DNA from: Mycolicibacterium gadium
GTDB lineage: Bacteria > Actinomycetota > Actinomycetes > Mycobacteriales > Mycobacteriaceae
Length of the DNA: 64,000 nt
Reading direction: 5' to 3'
Assembly (NCBI RefSeq): GCF_010728925.1
Contig: NZ_AP022608.1
Location: forward strand, 3,100,001-3,164,000
Shown here: positions 53,891-63,153 of the stretch, one piece after another
Numbering within the stretch: position 1 is the stretch's first letter
How the letters are laid out: every line of letters begins with the position of its first letter
Translations under genes and position numbers: made by a program
The notes under the pieces: generated by a model
Seen by the model: the letters and a program-made list of their open reading frames with translations, nothing else
Databases searched by the model: none
Told to the model about the DNA's origin: nothing

Positions 53891-54760
53891 ATGAGTCAAT
53901 GGACCGCGGCCGATCTCCCGTCCTTCGCCGGACGGACCGTCATCGTGACCGGGGCCAACAGCGGCCTGGGCCTGATCACCGCGCGCGAACTGGCCCGCGT
54001 CGGGGCCAAGACGATCCTCGCCGTGCGCAATACGGCCAAGGGCGACGATGCCGCGAAATCCATCACCGGCGACGTCGAGGTGCGCAAGCTCGACCTGCAG
54101 GATCTCGCTTCGGTGCGCGCCTTCGCCGAGGAAGTCGACAGCGTCGACGTGCTCGTGAACAACGCGGGCATCATGGCGGTCCCCTACGCGCTGACCGTCG
54201 ACGGGTTCGAGAGCCAGATCGGTACCAACCACCTCGGCCACTTCGCCCTGACGAACCTGTTGCTGCCCAAGATCACCGACCGCGTGGTGACCGTGTCCTC
54301 CGGCATGCATCTGATCGGCCAGATCAACCTCACGGACCTGAACTGGAAGGCGCGGCCCTACTCGCCGTGGCGGGCCTACGGCCAGTCCAAGCTGGCCAAT
54401 CTCCTGTTCACCAGCGAGTTGCAGAAGCGACTCGACACCGCGGGGTCGACGCTGAAAGCGCACGCCGCCCACCCCGGTTATTCGGCGACCAATCTGCAGG
54501 GCCACACCGGTCGCAAGCTGGGCGACGCATTGATGACGTTCGGCAACAAGCTGGCCACCGACGCCGACTTCGGTGCCCGCCAGACGCTGTACGCGGTGGC
54601 GCAAGACCTGCCGGGCAATACGTTCGTCGGGCCGCGGTTCGCGATGTGGGGTCCGACCGGCCCTACCCCGCTGCGCAGCCCGCTGGCCCGCGACGCCGAG
54701 AAGGCTGCCGGCCTGTGGGACCTGTCCGAGCAGCTCACGGACACCAAGTTCGGGCTCTGA
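53891..54760 (+). CDS. short-chain dehydrogenase/reductase
   Basis: The 289-residue oxidoreductase has the SDR nucleotide motif VIVTGANSGLGLITARELA, NNAGIMAVPY, and the catalytic Ser and the YxxxK pair in VTVSSGMH and YGQSKLANLLF. It belongs to the retinol-dehydrogenase-like or light-dependent-reductase-like SDRs. The C-terminal part is PLRSPLARDAEKAAGLWDLS. The substrate is unknown. It has its own leaderless promoter and sits between lpqT and rplY. Confidence 0.9.
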   Translation: MSQWTAADLPSFAGRTVIVTGANSGLGLITARELARVGAKTILAVRNTAKGDDAAKSITGDVEVRKLDLQDLASVRAFAEEVDSVDVLVNNAGIMAVPYALTVDGFESQIGTNHLGHFALTNLLLPKITDRVVTVSSGMHLIGQINLTDLNWKARPYSPWRAYGQSKLANLLFTSELQKRLDTAGSTLKAHAAHPGYSATNLQGHTGRKLGDALMTFGNKLATDADFGARQTLYAVAQDLPGNTFVGPRFAMWGPTGPTPLRSPLARDAEKAAGLWDLSEQLTDTKFGL

Positions 54761-54891
54761 TTTGGGGTTGAGCTGCAGCTGCGGCTACCCTGGCTGCTAA
54801 TCACGGCGAGGGTGGGCAGCCACCGTTATCGACGCGAACCATCTCAGAGGTTCCCTGGCCGTGCTCGACACGACACAGGAGTTGAACCCGA

Positions 54892-55578
54892 ATGGCCAGA
54901 AACGCGCCGAACAACATCGCAGCAGCGGTCCGCACCGAGACCGGCAAAGGTGCCTCGCGGCGCGCCCGCCGCAACGGCAAGGTACCCACCGTCCTCTACG
55001 GCCACGGCAGCGATCCGCAGCACCTCGAGCTGGATGCTCATGACTTCTCGGCCGTGCTGCGTCACGCCGGCACCAACGCGGTCCTTACCCTCGACATCGA
55101 GGGTAAGGAGCAGCTGGCGCTCACCAAGTCACTCGTCATCCATCCGATCCGCCGCAACATCACCCACGCCGACCTGCTGGTCGTGCGTCGCGGCGAGAAG
55201 GTCACCGTCGAGGTCAACGTCATCGTCGAGGGCGAAGCGGCTCCCGGCACGCTGGTCACCCAGGACAGCAACAGCATCGAGATCGAGGCCGACGTGCAGT
55301 CGATCCCGGAAAACCTCACCGTCTCGGTCGAGGGCGCCGAGATCGGCACCCAGTTCACCGCGAGCGCGATTCCGTTGCCGGACGGTGTTTCGCTGATCTC
55401 CGATCCCGAGCTGCTCGTCGTCAACGTCGTCGCGGCCCCGACCGAGCAAGACCTCGAGGCCGAGGGTGCCGGCGAGGCCGGCGCTGAAGAGGCCGAAGGC
55501 GAAGCCGCCGAAGGCGAAGCAGCCGAGGGCGAGGGCGAGGGCGAAGCCGGCGAGGCACCCGCCGCGGAATCCGAGTAG
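54892..55578 (+). CDS. rplY: 50S ribosomal protein bL25 (long Ctc type)
   Basis: The 228-residue protein binds 5S rRNA in the large subunit. The N-terminal L25 domain has [20 protein letters not shown], and the Ctc beta domain extends to about residue 185. A Glu/Ala/Gly-rich acidic tail ([20 protein letters not shown]) follows, longer than in most bacteria. The start at 54892 has AGGAG upstream. It is followed by pth six bases later, a conserved pair. Confidence 0.95.
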   Translation: MARNAPNNIAAAVRTETGKGASRRARRNGKVPTVLYGHGSDPQHLELDAHDFSAVLRHAGTNAVLTLDIEGKEQLALTKSLVIHPIRRNITHADLLVVRRGEKVTVEVNVIVEGEAAPGTLVTQDSNSIEIEADVQSIPENLTVSVEGAEIGTQFTASAIPLPDGVSLISDPELLVVNVVAAPTEQDLEAEGAGEAGAEEAEGEAAEGEAAEGEGEGEAGEAPAAESE

Positions 55579-55584
55579 TGCGCG

Positions 55585-56163
55585 ATGGCCGAACCCCAAC
55601 TCGTGGTCGGCCTCGGCAACCCCGGTCCGCAGTACGCCACCACGCGGCACAACGTCGGCTTCCTCGTCGCCGACATCCTGGCCGATCGCATCGGCTCGGG
55701 TTTCAAGGTGCACAAGAAATCGGGGGCCGAGGTGGTCACCGGTCAGCTTGCCGGCCGCCCGGTGGTGCTCGCCAAGCCGCGCTGCTACATGAACGAGTCC
55801 GGGCGTCAGGTGGCGCCGCTGGCCAAGTTCTACTCGGTGGCGCCCGCCGACATCATCGTCATCCACGACGAGCTCGACATCGACTTCGGCCGCATCCGGC
55901 TGAAGTTCGGTGGCGGGGTCGCCGGGCACAATGGCTTGCGATCGGTGGGATCGTCTTTGGGCTCCAACGACTTTCAGCGGGTTCGCATCGGAATCGGTCG
56001 CCCGCCCGGCCGGATGGAGGGCGCGGCGTTCGTGCTCGGCACGTTCACCTCGGCGGAGTGGAAAGAGGTGCCAACGATCTGCGAGCAGGCCGCCGACGCC
56101 ACCGAACTGCTGATCTCCCAGGGGTTGGAGGCGGCTCAGAACACCGTGCACGCCTGGGGCTAG
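55585..56163 (+). CDS. pth: peptidyl-tRNA hydrolase
   Basis: The 192-residue enzyme releases tRNA from stalled peptidyl-tRNA. The N-terminal [21 protein letters not shown] holds the catalytic His, [17 protein letters not shown] and [20 protein letters not shown] follow, with GHNGLRSV. Length is normal. It lies six bases after rplY. Confidence 0.96.
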   Translation: MAEPQLVVGLGNPGPQYATTRHNVGFLVADILADRIGSGFKVHKKSGAEVVTGQLAGRPVVLAKPRCYMNESGRQVAPLAKFYSVAPADIIVIHDELDIDFGRIRLKFGGGVAGHNGLRSVGSSLGSNDFQRVRIGIGRPPGRMEGAAFVLGTFTSAEWKEVPTICEQAADATELLISQGLEAAQNTVHAWG

Positions 56164-56165
56164 CG

Positions 56166-56897
56166 TCAGCCGTGCGTCTGACCCGCCAGCGTCGTGATCG
56201 GCGCCTCGGAGGTGAGTCGGCTGGCCACGAATTGTGCTGCCTGCGTCATCAATCCGGCCTGCACGTACAGGCTGTGCGCGGGCCTGTCGTCACCACCGGA
56301 GCACACCGGATCGGCCCCGTTGCACAGGTCGATGGCCTTGTATCCGTACTGCGGGCTCAGCGACGTCAGCGGACCGCCGAGCAACCGGATGGACGGGTTG
56401 CCGAACACCGCGACCGCGGCCACGTGATCGGCGGCGGCCGGCGGCAACAGGTTGGTGAAGCCGAGCGTCGGCTGGTTGGCGATCGCCAGCGCATCGATGA
56501 CCGCGGCACCCTGCGAAAAGCCGCCGAGCACGATTTTGGTGTCGGGGCAGGTCGCGACCGTGTTCTGAACGAATGCGCTGGCGTCATTGGCGCCGTCGGC
56601 GGCGCGGAGGAAGTCGTATGAGGCCGGGTAGTTGACCGCGTACACGTCCACCGACTGCCCCGGCACCAGCGGTCGCAGCGCGTCGACGAACGCGTCTCCG
56701 ACGCGTCCAATGCCCGCCGGCTCGCCGGTGCCGCGTGCGAACACGACCTGGACGTCGGCGCACTCGGCGGGCTGCGCCGAGGCGACACCCGTCGGGCCCG
56801 ACGGAAGCAATGCCGGTGCGACGAGCGTCACACCCGAAACCATCAGTGCAGCAACACCCATCAGCAAACCGCGCGCGACCCCTCGGCTGATCTTCAT
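56166..56897 (-). CDS. secreted cutinase-family esterase
   Basis: The 243-residue precursor has a signal peptide (ending VASAQP near residue 42) and a cutinase domain: CADVQVVFARGTGEPAGIG, the nucleophile elbow GGFSQGAAVID, the acid in DPVCSGGDD and the catalytic His in RPAHSLYVQ. Four Cys can form two disulfides. It hydrolyses esters of lipids outside the cell. It converges on pth with a three-base gap. Confidence 0.92.
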   Translation of the reverse strand: MKISRGVARGLLMGVAALMVSGVTLVAPALLPSGPTGVASAQPAECADVQVVFARGTGEPAGIGRVGDAFVDALRPLVPGQSVDVYAVNYPASYDFLRAADGANDASAFVQNTVATCPDTKIVLGGFSQGAAVIDALAIANQPTLGFTNLLPPAAADHVAAVAVFGNPSIRLLGGPLTSLSPQYGYKAIDLCNGADPVCSGGDDRPAHSLYVQAGLMTQAAQFVASRLTSEAPITTLAGQTHG

Positions 56898-56944
56898 ACC
56901 GGGCCAAACGCCGCCGAGCGGCGAATCTATTCCGTCTGGCGAAA

Positions 56945-57976
56945 TCAGAGCCCGTTGATGCCGCTGTCGACCACCTTGATCTGCTTGTGCGGAAACCGCC
57001 GCTCGGCGTACTCCTTTGCCGCCGAGTTCGGCAGGACGTAGAGGGTCTCCTTCTTCTCCTGCAGCGGCTTGAGGACCAGATCCATGAAGCCCTTACGGTC
57101 GTCGAGGTACGGCTCGATGACGTCCTCTCCGGCCGGACACACCGCCAGGCAGTAGGCCGCCTTGTAGTTGGCCTTGAAGGACAGGCTCTGCCACATCGAG
57201 GCGTTCTCGGAATCGCTGACTCGCGAACGGAAATCGGCCGCATCTTCACTTTCGGCGATGGTCTGCACCCAGTCGGTGAATCCGCCCATGAACTCGCGGT
57301 AGTTGTGGGTGGAGCAGGCGAATAAGTCGAACTCCCCATCCTTCTTGATGGCACCTACCGGGCAGGCCGCTACACACAGCTTGCATTCCAGGCACGGCGA
57401 ATAGTCAAGCGGCCTACCGTAACTGCTGATCGGCGCGGCCACGAGCACGGTGCCGAGAAGGATGAAGTTGCCGAACTTCGGGTGAATCACGTTGCGGTGA
57501 ATGCCCATCACTCCGAGGCCGGAGGCGACCGCAACAGGTTTGTGCGCCACCACCCAGATCCGGCCGGGGAACCGGTCCATCTCCATGGGAAACGACATCG
57601 ACGGATTGATCGCGCGGTATCCGGCATCCTCCAGCGCGCGGGTGATCCGGTGCGCGGCCTCGTTCATGATCTCGCCGCTGCGGTGGAACTCCTGATTGGC
57701 GACGCTGCGCGCGGTGGAGCGGACGTTGTCGCGGTTCATCTTGACGATCAGGGAGATGTAACTTGCGACGCCGGGCAGGGCCTCGTCGACGTGCTCGCGT
57801 TCGGCGGCGAGGTCGGGGTTGTCGACACTGGCGAACGCGACGTCGTCGACGCCGGCGTCGAGACAGACCTGACGCAGCCAGTCGGCGTCGATGACGCCGG
57901 GTTTCTCGGTTTTGCGTGCCCGCACCTTGCGCACTGTCGGGTGGTCGGCGAGCCGAGCGGGGACTCTGTCGGTCAT
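56945..57976 (-). CDS. 4Fe-4S reductase of the epoxyqueuosine reductase/dehalogenase-like type
   Basis: The 343-residue protein contains a ferredoxin-like cluster motif CLECKLCVAACPVGAI (about residues 198-213) and a second Cys group (FACSTHNYR, then YCLAVCPAGED), so two [4Fe-4S] clusters are likely. The preceding domain (GVASYISLIVKMNRDN) resembles QueG and reductive-dehalogenase-like corrinoid enzymes, but it is shorter than QueG at the N-terminus and may not bind cobalamin. It has no twin-Arg signal. The start at 57976 is just below a palindromic operator. Substrate unknown. Confidence 0.75.
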   Translation of the reverse strand: MTDRVPARLADHPTVRKVRARKTEKPGVIDADWLRQVCLDAGVDDVAFASVDNPDLAAEREHVDEALPGVASYISLIVKMNRDNVRSTARSVANQEFHRSGEIMNEAAHRITRALEDAGYRAINPSMSFPMEMDRFPGRIWVVAHKPVAVASGLGVMGIHRNVIHPKFGNFILLGTVLVAAPISSYGRPLDYSPCLECKLCVAACPVGAIKKDGEFDLFACSTHNYREFMGGFTDWVQTIAESEDAADFRSRVSDSENASMWQSLSFKANYKAAYCLAVCPAGEDVIEPYLDDRKGFMDLVLKPLQEKKETLYVLPNSAAKEYAERRFPHKQIKVVDSGINGL

Positions 57977-57980
57977 GCTA

Positions 57981-57998
57981 GGTATAGTACACAATACC
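57981..57998. promoter_or_regulatory. palindromic operator upstream of the 4Fe-4S reductase gene
   Basis: GGTATAGTACACAATACC is an 18-bp imperfect palindrome (14 of 18 positions symmetric). It starts five bases from the ATG and covers the -10 box (TACTAT on the minus strand). The geometry is that of a TetR-type operator. Confidence 0.45.
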
Positions 57999-58039
57999 CA
58001 GATGTTCAGCAGCCGGCCGATGTCCGCGCCGGACGCGCA

Positions 58040-59203
58040 TCACAAGAATGAGTTCTCCGCGGTGAGTCCGCGTTCGGGGAAGGCTCCCAGCGCGAAAGTC
58101 TCGGCGTTGCCCAGCCCGACTCCACCCCCGACGGGGTCCTCGACGTGGACCAGCAGATCGCGCAGCTGATGGAGTTCGCGAGCCTTCTCGGGTTTGTCAC
58201 AGTCGGTGACGTGGTTGCCCTCGACTTTGAGATCGCCGACCCATTGGCCGTTCACCCAGTCGTCCCAGCCGTAATAACCAGCAGTGCCGAGGTGGAAGCC
58301 GCCCGGCCCGGCCTTGGTGATGGTCAACGGCCGCTTGGAGCCGTCGGCATCGATGAGGGTAACCGTGCCGTGAGTGAAGCGGCGATTGTCGTCCTGGAAG
58401 TGCATGTCCTGCTCGACGGACACGAACCGGTGTGATGTCCCGTCGTCGTTCTGTTGCTCTGCCTGACCACGGATCTCGAGATAGCCGTCGCCGCGCTCCT
58501 CCTGATACATGACAAACAGCGAGTACGTCGACCCGTCCTGCCGAGTCATCGTCATCGGCATCCACGTCATGAACATCTGCTTGATCTTGCGGCCTCCCCT
58601 GGGCAGCCCCGGTATCGGCTTGCCGACCCCGGGCCGCAGTCCCCACGAATGGTCGCGGATCGAAATCCACTTGTCCGCTTCTATTTCGGTGCGCTCGCCG
58701 TCGAGCTCCACCCATCCGGTTGCGACTCCGATCTGGTGGTAGCGCAATACATTGTGCGTGACGCGGTAGCCGTCCGGGCTGCGGTCCGGCCACGGGTCCT
58801 CCAGCGCAGCGTCGAAACTTCCTCGCAGTTCGACGTCGAACGCGATGGGCGCGTGCTCTGTTCTCTCCAGACTCATCCGGACGGCGCGTAACGGCTCCAC
58901 GACGCGGTAGGAGATCGGCCCCACCTGGGTGCCCGCCGGGTCCGACGACAACCTACGCCCGGCCCGCACCGTCCACTGCTCGGTGCCGCGGCACACGCCG
59001 GCCGCCCCGTCGAAGACGCCGCGGTTGGTGTACTTACCGACACCGAGGACGACCTGCAATGAGTTGTCGCGGGCGTGGGCGATCGTCCAGATCTTCTCGG
59101 TCCACGACGGGTCCGACTGGCTGACCGTGGCGAAGGTATCGACGATCTGATGGGTGAGAAGTTCGTCTTCGGGTACCAAGGCGCCGTAGTTCGTCGTCAG
59201 CAA
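58040..59203 (-). CDS. AttH-like/lipocalin-type protein of unknown function
   Basis: The 387-residue protein is beta-rich, with GYRVTHNVLRYHQIGVATGW, ISIRDHSWGLRPGVGKPIPG and TAGYYGWDDWVNGQWVGD. It resembles AttH/CrtC-type two-domain lipocalin folds, in which a His and Asp pair (RDHSWG) hydrates or isomerises terpenoid-like substrates. No signal peptide is seen. The TTG start at 59203 is supported by GGAAGG. It is divergent from the TetR gene at 59390, and that regulator may control it. Confidence 0.6.
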   Translation of the reverse strand: MLTTNYGALVPEDELLTHQIVDTFATVSQSDPSWTEKIWTIAHARDNSLQVVLGVGKYTNRGVFDGAAGVCRGTEQWTVRAGRRLSSDPAGTQVGPISYRVVEPLRAVRMSLERTEHAPIAFDVELRGSFDAALEDPWPDRSPDGYRVTHNVLRYHQIGVATGWVELDGERTEIEADKWISIRDHSWGLRPGVGKPIPGLPRGGRKIKQMFMTWMPMTMTRQDGSTYSLFVMYQEERGDGYLEIRGQAEQQNDDGTSHRFVSVEQDMHFQDDNRRFTHGTVTLIDADGSKRPLTITKAGPGGFHLGTAGYYGWDDWVNGQWVGDLKVEGNHVTDCDKPEKARELHQLRDLLVHVEDPVGGGVGLGNAETFALGAFPERGLTAENSFL

Positions 59204-59353
59204 GATGACTGCCTTCCAATGGTTTTGGTGGAACGGGAGGAACCGAAGAACTCCGTCATATCGACCGCCACCTCCCCCGGATGGGACGTAAACATTGGCA
59301 CCCGCGGTGTCTCGGGTCGTGGAGCCCGCATCTGCGCCCGGATTGGCGCTAGT

Positions 59354-59379
59354 GTGACATTTGGACCCTTAGATGTAAA
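59354..59379. promoter_or_regulatory. TetR operator, copy 1
   Basis: GTGACAT-N12-ATGTAAA, 26 bp, ends ten bases before the GTG of the TetR gene. The same arm pattern with the same spacing recurs at 60129-60154. Confidence 0.6.
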
Positions 59380-59389
59380 GGATGCGATC

Positions 59390-59953
59390 GTGGTTTCTCG
59401 ACCCACCGCCGACGCGGATCCATCGACGCGGCGACGGATCCTCGCCGCCACCTTCGTCGTGCTCGCCAGGGCCGGCAGACGCAAGTTGCAGCTCTCCGAC
59501 GTGGCGGCGGAGGCCAAGGTGTCGCGCCCGACGCTGTATCGCTACTTCGGCAGCAAGGAAGGACTGCTCGAGGCGTTCGCCCTTTACGAACAGGACAACT
59601 TCGACGCAGGCATCGCCACCGCGATCGCCGGCCTCGATGGGCCCGACCGCCTCGATGCGGCATTGCGGTTCATCGTCGAGTTCCAGAGTACGTACTCGCT
59701 GGGCTCCCTCGCCGACGTCGAGCCAGAGCATGTGCTGCATCAGATGAAGAGGGCCCTGCCGATCATGCACGAGCGCATCGCCCGCCTGATCCCCGGACAG
59801 GACAACGACGTCGCGGCGGCCGCTGTCGTTCGAATCGCGGTCTGCCACTATGTCATCGGGGGTGGCACGCCCCAGCAGTTCCTCGCCGAGTTGCGTCACG
59901 CGGCGGGCATCGGCCCGTCACGACGCCGGCTGTCTCAGGTGGTCAACGGCTAG
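59390..59953 (+). CDS. TetR family transcriptional regulator
   Basis: The 187-residue protein has a TetR helix-turn-helix (LSDVAAEAKVSRPTLYRYFG) and an all-alpha C-terminal domain. The GTG at 59390 (VVSRPTADADPSTRRRILA) is chosen because the operator and promoter lie directly before it; longer frames upstream lack domain support. Two identical-spacing palindromes at its own start and before the phosphotransferase-like gene suggest it controls both. Confidence 0.88.
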   Translation: MVSRPTADADPSTRRRILAATFVVLARAGRRKLQLSDVAAEAKVSRPTLYRYFGSKEGLLEAFALYEQDNFDAGIATAIAGLDGPDRLDAALRFIVEFQSTYSLGSLADVEPEHVLHQMKRALPIMHERIARLIPGQDNDVAAAAVVRIAVCHYVIGGGTPQQFLAELRHAAGIGPSRRRLSQVVNG

Positions 59954-60128
59954 TCGTCCAGCCCGTCGGCGATCTTCGTCGCAATCGCCGTCGGTTGCTT
60001 CGAGATGCAGGAGCGCGGCCGAAGGCGGCACGGTCGGTGGACACCACGCCGTAACCGGCGCTCACATGGATGAGCACCGCGAGCGGCTCGGCGGTGTCGG
60101 TAAGGGGTGGGGAGCGAGGCGTGAATTC

Positions 60129-60154
60129 TTTACATCTACAACCTGCTATGTAAA
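60129..60154. promoter_or_regulatory. TetR operator, copy 2
   Basis: TTTACAT-N12-ATGTAAA has perfect seven-base arms and lies ten bases before the phosphotransferase-like ATG, over its probable -10 region (TATGTA). Confidence 0.65.
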
Positions 60155-60164
60155 TCTGTTCCGC

Positions 60165-61214
60165 ATGGCTGGCATCACGCTCGTCCGACGAGACCTCGCT
60201 GCCGCCCGGTCGCAACTGCAGAAGTGGTTCGAGCGCAAGTTCTCAAGTGACGCCGCCGTATCGGAACTCGTTGCGGCGAACCGGGCCGGCGGATTCTCCA
60301 GCGAGAGCCTGATGTTCTCCGCGACGGTCGACGGCGAGGCGAATGACTACATCATCAGGATTCCGCCCGCAGGCGGTGGCATCTTCCGCGAGTACGACCT
60401 GGGCGCCCAAACCCTGACGCAGGAACTGCTCCACGAATACGACGTCCCGACCCCTTCGCCGATTTACTACGAGCCCGACCGGACCTGGATCGGCTCGAAG
60501 TTCATGGTGATGCCCCGCATCGTCGGACACACGCCGTCGGATTTCACCTATGCCGTCAAGGGGTGGCTGCGGGATGCCGGGCCCGACGTCCAGCGTCGCG
60601 TGCACGATTCGTTTCTCGACACATTGGTGCGGCTGACGACGGTGCCGGTCAGCGAGGCGTCGTGGTTGTCGCGGCCCGCAGGTGTCGGCATCTCCGCCGA
60701 AATCGGTTGGTGGCTGGAATATGTGCGGTGGGGCACCGACAATCAAGTCCCCGACCTGATGACCGAGGCGTTCAACTGGCTGCGCCGCGGACAGCCCGAG
60801 GACGGTGGCGAACTGAGCGTCTGCTGGGGTGACGCGCGACCGTCGAACGGCATCTTCGACGATTCGGGCCAGATCGTCGGCGCATTGGACTGGGAGCAGG
60901 CCTGCCTGTGTCCGGTCGAGACGGACGTGGGGTGGTGGCTGGCCTCGCGCAAGCAGATGCTGGAGGCCAACGGGCTCGACGCCGACCCGGAACTGCCGGG
61001 CTTTGACAGCCGCGCCGCGGTCGTGGGCAGGTTCGAGGAGATGATCGGCCGTAGGCTCGAGCACCTGGGCTGGCACGAGGTGTTCGCGATGGTGCGCATG
61101 GGCTGCTGCATCGTGCGCATGCAGTCGCTGCTGCGCCGCAACGGACAGGCCGACCATTTCCTCACGCGTGCAGCGATTTTGCCGGCGTGGACGGTCGACG
61201 CGATCCGCTCCTAG
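60165..61214 (+). CDS. phosphotransferase (APH/choline-kinase fold) family protein
   Basis: The 349-residue protein has the aminoglycoside phosphotransferase fold: the N-lobe ends at GSKFMVMPRIVGHTP, the catalytic loop is SVCWGDARPSNGIFD (Asp and Asn ligands) and the metal Asp is in GALDWEQACLCPVETD. In mycobacteria many such proteins act on lipids or acyl compounds and stand near acyl-CoA dehydrogenase genes; this one probably does not give drug resistance. It overlaps the convergent ABC permease gene by four bases at the 3' end. Confidence 0.85.
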   Translation: MAGITLVRRDLAAARSQLQKWFERKFSSDAAVSELVAANRAGGFSSESLMFSATVDGEANDYIIRIPPAGGGIFREYDLGAQTLTQELLHEYDVPTPSPIYYEPDRTWIGSKFMVMPRIVGHTPSDFTYAVKGWLRDAGPDVQRRVHDSFLDTLVRLTTVPVSEASWLSRPAGVGISAEIGWWLEYVRWGTDNQVPDLMTEAFNWLRRGQPEDGGELSVCWGDARPSNGIFDDSGQIVGALDWEQACLCPVETDVGWWLASRKQMLEANGLDADPELPGFDSRAAVVGRFEEMIGRRLEHLGWHEVFAMVRMGCCIVRMQSLLRRNGQADHFLTRAAILPAWTVDAIRS

Positions 61215-62059
61215 TCGCCCGTGCGGCGCGCGTACGCCCGCAACGCGAACGGCGCGATCACCGCGGTGATCGCGAGCGACCACAGGATCGTCGCCAGTAT
61301 CGGGTGATGAAGTGGAAGTTGCGCCTCCGGCGGGGCGGGCGGGCCGTTGCCCCAAAGCTCTCGCACCGCCTGGGTCAGCGACGACACCGGATTCCACTCG
61401 GCGATCACCCGGAGCCAGCGCGGCATGGGCTCGGTCGGCGCGAAAGTGTTGGCCAGGAACGTGATCGGAAAAAGCACGGTGAACATCACGCCGTTGACCG
61501 CTTCGACCGAGCGCATCAGCGATCCGATCAGGATGCCGAACCAGATCATCCCGAAGCCGAACACGAGGATCAGCACGAAGGCGAGCACCGCGTCGACGAA
61601 GCCGCCGCGGATCCGCCATCCGATGCACAATCCCGTCACCGCCATCACCACGACGCCGATCGACGAGTGCAGCAGGCTGGCGATGCTCCGTCCGATCAAC
61701 ACCGCCGACCGTCGGATCGGCAGCGACCGGAACCGGTCGATGATGCCCTTCTCGACATCGGCGGTGATACCGGTGGACACCACGAACGCGGTGAACACGA
61801 TGGTCTGCGCCTGGATGCCGGGAAGCAGGAACTCGCGGTAGGACGCGCTGCCCGCGGTGGCGATCGACGCACCGAACACGAACGCGAACAGCAGCACGAA
61901 CATGATGGGCTGGACCGTGACGTCGCTCAACATCTCGGGCATCCGCTTGGTGTGGATCATGTTGCGCTTGACCATGATCCACGACTGCTCGGCGATGTTC
62001 GTCTGGCGGATCCGGGGCCGCGCCAACGTGTCGCGCTTCTCGCTCTCGGTGGTGGTCAT
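61211..62059 (-). CDS. ABC transporter permease, DrrB-like
   Basis: The 282-residue protein has six transmembrane helices of the ABC-2 type (QPIMFVLLFAFVFGASI, IVFTAFVVSTGITADVEKGI, SIGVVVMAVTGLCIGW, FVLILVFGFGMIWFGILIGSL, FPITFLANTFAP and the last near the C-terminus). With the ATPase it exports a hydrophobic compound, as in daunorubicin or phenolic-lipid exporters. Its ATG overlaps the ATPase stop (ATGA). Confidence 0.9.
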   Translation of the reverse strand: MTTTESEKRDTLARPRIRQTNIAEQSWIMVKRNMIHTKRMPEMLSDVTVQPIMFVLLFAFVFGASIATAGSASYREFLLPGIQAQTIVFTAFVVSTGITADVEKGIIDRFRSLPIRRSAVLIGRSIASLLHSSIGVVVMAVTGLCIGWRIRGGFVDAVLAFVLILVFGFGMIWFGILIGSLMRSVEAVNGVMFTVLFPITFLANTFAPTEPMPRWLRVIAEWNPVSSLTQAVRELWGNGPPAPPEAQLPLHHPILATILWSLAITAVIAPFALRAYARRTGD

Positions 62060-63033
62060 GCGCTGACCTCCTCGGCCTCGTCGCCCTCGACGCGATGGCC
62101 GGTCAAGGACAGGAACACGTCGTCCAGGCTGGGCCGGGACAGGCCGATGTCGTCGACCTCGATCGCGCGATCCTGCAGCCAGCCGGCGACACGGGTCAGG
62201 TCGGCGATGCCGTCGGCGGCCGCGGTGAGTTGCCGGGCACCGACGTCGAGATGCACCTCGGCGCCGGTACGCGCGATCAGCTCCCGCGCCACGGGCAGGT
62301 CGGTGGCGTGCGAGACGGTGACGACCAGGCTGGCGTTGCCTGCCTGCTGTTTGAGTTGAAGCGGTGTGCCCTGCGCGATGATCCGGCCGTGATTGACGAC
62401 GACTATGTCGTCGGCGAGTTGGTCGGCCTCCTCGAGGTACTGCGTGGTGAGCAGCAGTGTCGTGCCCTCGGCGACGAGGCCGCGCAGCATCTCCCACAGC
62501 TCGCTGCGGCTACGCGGATCCAGACCGGTGGTCGGCTCGTCGAGGAACAGCACCGGCGGTGACGCGATCAGGCTGACCGCGAGATCGAGCCGTCGTCGCA
62601 TGCCGCCGGAGTAGCCGCGGACCGGGCGGTCCGCCGCGTCGGTGATCGAAAACTGTTCCAACAGTTGATTCCCCAGGCGTTTGAGGTCGCGACGACCGAT
62701 GCCGTAGAGACCGCCGATCATCCTGATGTTCTCGCGACCGGTCAGCAGCTCGTCGACGGTGGCGACCTGTCCGGTGAGGCCCATGTTGCGGCGCACCATG
62801 TCCGGTTGCTCGCGGACGTCGTATCCCGCCACCCGCGCGGTGCCGCTGGTGGGGACCGTCAGCGTCGTCATCATCCGGACCGTGGTGGTCTTACCCGCAC
62901 CGTTGGGACCGAGCAGGCCCAGCACCGTGCCGGGCGGCACCACGAAGCTGACCCCGTCGACAGCTGGTCGTTCGGAGGCGTTGTCACCGAATGTCTTGAC
63001 GAGGTCGATCGCCTCGATGGCCGGGGAGGTCAT
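62056..63033 (-). CDS. ABC transporter ATP-binding protein, DrrA-like
   Basis: The 325-residue ATPase has Walker A GPNGAGKTT, the signature RGYSGGMRRRLDLA, Walker B LFLDEPTTGLD and the DrrA-type C-terminal extension (LKQQAGNASLVVTV). It powers the coupled permease. A probable transport cargo is a drug-like or lipid molecule, unknown here. A long hairpin stands between it and the synthetase gene upstream. Confidence 0.93.
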   Translation of the reverse strand: MTSPAIEAIDLVKTFGDNASERPAVDGVSFVVPPGTVLGLLGPNGAGKTTTVRMMTTLTVPTSGTARVAGYDVREQPDMVRRNMGLTGQVATVDELLTGRENIRMIGGLYGIGRRDLKRLGNQLLEQFSITDAADRPVRGYSGGMRRRLDLAVSLIASPPVLFLDEPTTGLDPRSRSELWEMLRGLVAEGTTLLLTTQYLEEADQLADDIVVVNHGRIIAQGTPLQLKQQAGNASLVVTVSHATDLPVARELIARTGAEVHLDVGARQLTAAADGIADLTRVAGWLQDRAIEVDDIGLSRPSLDDVFLSLTGHRVEGDEAEEVSA

Positions 63034-63081
63034 TGGCCAACCGTAGCGACGGGGTCCGACGACGAGCCACTCGATTTAGCT

Positions 63082-63143
63082 CGCGAGCAGACGCAAAACT
63101 GCCTGTTTACTGCGCGAAATGGGCAATTTTGCGTCTGCTCGCG
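63082..63143. repeat. long intergenic hairpin (mycobacterial palindromic element)
   Basis: Arms at 63082-63103 and 63122-63143 (CGCGAGCAGACGCAAAA...) pair over 22 bases with one mismatch around an 18-base loop. It lies between the stop of the synthetase gene and the ABC ATPase gene on the same strand. It may end the first transcript. GAGCAGACGCAAAA-type palindromes recur in mycobacterial intergenic DNA, from memory. Confidence 0.6.
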
Positions 63144-63153
63144 GGAAAAAAAC

